Assembly: GCA_945867875.1 (NCBI GenBank)
Contig: CAMBJF010000128.1
Coordinates: forward strand, 1 to 6,679
Direction of reading: 5' to 3'
DNA length: 6,679 nucleotides
Source of the DNA: an uncultured Ruminococcus sp.
Lineage (GTDB): Bacteria > Bacillota > Clostridia > Oscillospirales > Ruminococcaceae
Positions 5,890 to 6,679 of the stretch are shown here, in pieces; positions within the stretch are counted from its first letter, which is position 1; each line of letters begins with the position of its first letter. The translations under genes and the position numbers were made by a program. A model generated the notes under the pieces. That model was not told where the DNA came from, searched no databases, and saw only the letters and a program-made list of their open reading frames with translations.

Positions 5890-6546
5890 TTATTCCTTAT
5901 CCGTATCCATTACCGCACTAACGCAGTCCTCACAGGCTTTCACCTGATTTAAAAGTGAGGAAGCATATTCGGGATAATGCTCGGAAATGGAGTTGGTGGT
6001 TATCTGAACGCTCTGCATAGCGCCGTTTTTGGCGGCAGCCTCCGCATTCGCCTTTTTAAGCTCCATAGCGGCTAAAGTGTAGCCGTCGGCAGCGGGGGAA
6101 TCCACGGTGAAAAAGCGGCGGTCATTTTTGGGGTTGGCGGAGTATATCACCCTGAAAATGCGGTACACCGCAAGGCTCAGATATCCTCTCACGCTCTTTT
6201 CGAGAGCGGCATCTTCAAGGGCATTGAGCATTGAGAAAATAAGTCTGCCTGAGTCAATTATCATCTTCTGGGACGCGGTAAGGTCGCCCTCGGTACGGGG
6301 AGCGGACTTTTCGGCGGAGCTGTCAGCCTTGCCCATAGGCTCGGCGCAGCGTCCAAGGAGATAGTCGCAGGACACATTATAATAGTCAGCAGTTTTGACG
6401 AGAAATTCGAGTCCGCATTCTCTTATGCCCTTTTCGTAGTGGGACAGGAGAGCCTGAGAAACTCCGAGGTCGGCGGCAGCCTGCTTTTGGCTGATATTGC
6501 GCTCCTTGCGGAGCAGGGTAATTATACGGGGAAAATCCGTATTCAC
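5890..6546 (-). CDS. XRE-family helix-turn-helix transcriptional regulator
   Basis: From GTG 6546 the protein has 218 residues. The N-terminal part (about 5-65) is a Cro/C1-type helix-turn-helix: LLRKERNISQKQAAADLGVS then QALLSHYEKGIRE, and a closing DYLLGRC typical of this family. A short polar linker (about 68-90) leads to a helical C-terminal domain (about 91-218) that I do not recognise, containing SLAVYRIFRVIYSANP and Cys residues near the end (KACEDC). The ligand and targets are unknown. GTG is chosen because GGAGGTG (6552-6558) lies 5 nt upstream. Initiation at ATG 6630 would require translating the promoter and operator-like repeats, and that extension has no family resemblance. The gene has its own promoter and terminator. 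Direct repeats at its promoter suggest self-regulation. Nothing in the sequence ties it to phosphate control beyond position. Confidence 0.85.
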   Translation of the reverse strand: MNTDFPRIITLLRKERNISQKQAAADLGVSQALLSHYEKGIRECGLEFLVKTADYYNVSCDYLLGRCAEPMGKADSSAEKSAPRTEGDLTASQKMIIDSGRLIFSMLNALEDAALEKSVRGYLSLAVYRIFRVIYSANPKNDRRFFTVDSPAADGYTLAAMELKKANAEAAAKNGAMQSVQITTNSISEHYPEYASSLLNQVKACEDCVSAVMDTDKE

Positions 6547-6551
6547 AAAAG

Positions 6552-6558
6552 CACCTCC
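6552..6558 (-). promoter_or_regulatory. Ribosome binding site supporting a GTG start for the XRE gene
   Basis: GGAGGTG on the minus strand lies 5 nt before GTG 6546. It is the only strong ribosome site in this 5' region and sets the start at GTG rather than at the ATG 84 nt upstream. Confidence 0.8.
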
Positions 6559-6598
6559 GCCCAAAAAAGATAGTTTTCCGTCAAGAGAAAATAACTCT

Positions 6599-6627
6599 AC
6601 ATAACGTAAATTATATAACATAACGTA
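6599..6627 (-). repeat. Perfect 10-bp direct repeat around the -10 of the XRE promoter (candidate operator)
   Basis: TACGTTATGT occurs twice on the minus strand, at 6627-6618 and 6608-6599, with starts 19 bp apart. One copy is in the -35/-10 spacer and the other begins 1 nt after the -10, near the expected start of transcription. This is a natural place for a repressor, and the gene product is a DNA-binding protein, so autorepression is the simplest guess. Confidence 0.6.
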
Positions 6628-6638
6628 CAATTTGTAAA
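6610..6638 (-). promoter_or_regulatory. Sigma-A-type promoter of the XRE regulator gene
   Basis: On the minus strand TTTACA (6638-6633, 5 of 6 to TTGACA), a 17-nt spacer and a perfect TATAAT (6615-6610) make a near-consensus housekeeping promoter. Transcription would begin near 6603, giving a leader of about 55 nt before GTG 6546. Beyond it, 6639-6679 shows no gene I can support. Confidence 0.8.
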
Positions 6639-6679
6639 GGGCTTTTTCGTCAAAAGGTCATATATAAGTGTAAACTTTC

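Noticed and set aside
6562..6597. Hairpin in the XRE leader (AGTTATTTTC with GAAAACT)
   Set aside because: The stem is AT-rich and needs a bulge, so it is too weak to support as a regulatory structure.
6633..6675. Pho box at the XRE promoter (TTTACA near 6674 and 6638)
   Set aside because: Only two copies occur, 36 nt apart, which is not a multiple of 11, and one serves as the -35 hexamer of a good promoter.

Overview
The window is a phosphate-starvation locus read entirely from the minus strand. Transcribed order, from high to low coordinates: pstS, pstC, pstA, pstB, phoU, an OmpR-type response regulator (phoP/phoB) and its sensor kinase (phoR), which runs off the left edge. A separate XRE-family regulator gene lies upstream of pstS, closed by its own terminator. 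The organism is most likely a Gram-positive anaerobe of class Clostridia, probably Ruminococcus-like. That is inferred from the lipoprotein form of PstS, strong AGGAGG-like ribosome sites, Bacillus-style TTTTACA Pho-box repeats and the general protein style; no rRNA or other phylogenetic marker is present.

Layout: 1-693 phoR N-terminal half (partial); 719-1393 response regulator; 1429-2079 phoU; 2100-2849 pstB; 2878-3756 pstA; 3772-4626 pstC; 4655-4688 hairpin with a U-run between pstS and pstC; 4711-5655 pstS; 5656-5889 control region with a leader hairpin, a candidate -10, a cluster of TTTTACA repeats and the terminator of the next gene; 5890-6546 XRE regulator; 6547-6679 its promoter, with a near-consensus -35/-10 and a perfect 10-bp direct repeat around the -10.

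How it works together (family knowledge): lipid-anchored PstS captures phosphate, PstC and PstA form the membrane channel, and PstB drives import with ATP. PhoU relays transporter state to PhoR, which phosphorylates the regulator under phosphate limitation. The regulator then binds the TTTTACA repeats and raises pst transcription. Having transporter and two-component genes in one close-packed run (gaps of 15-84 nt) makes a self-regulating module.

The most notable observation is that PstS is circularly permuted. The half that carries the SGTR phosphate loop, normally C-terminal, comes first; the half that normally starts the protein comes second. The C-terminus stops almost exactly where the N-terminal domain picks up. 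All recognisable phosphate-binding motifs are retained, the frame is intact and the signal peptide is good. Secondary observations are the pstS/pstC attenuator, the Pho-box cluster with possibly two promoters, and the operator-like repeats at the XRE promoter.
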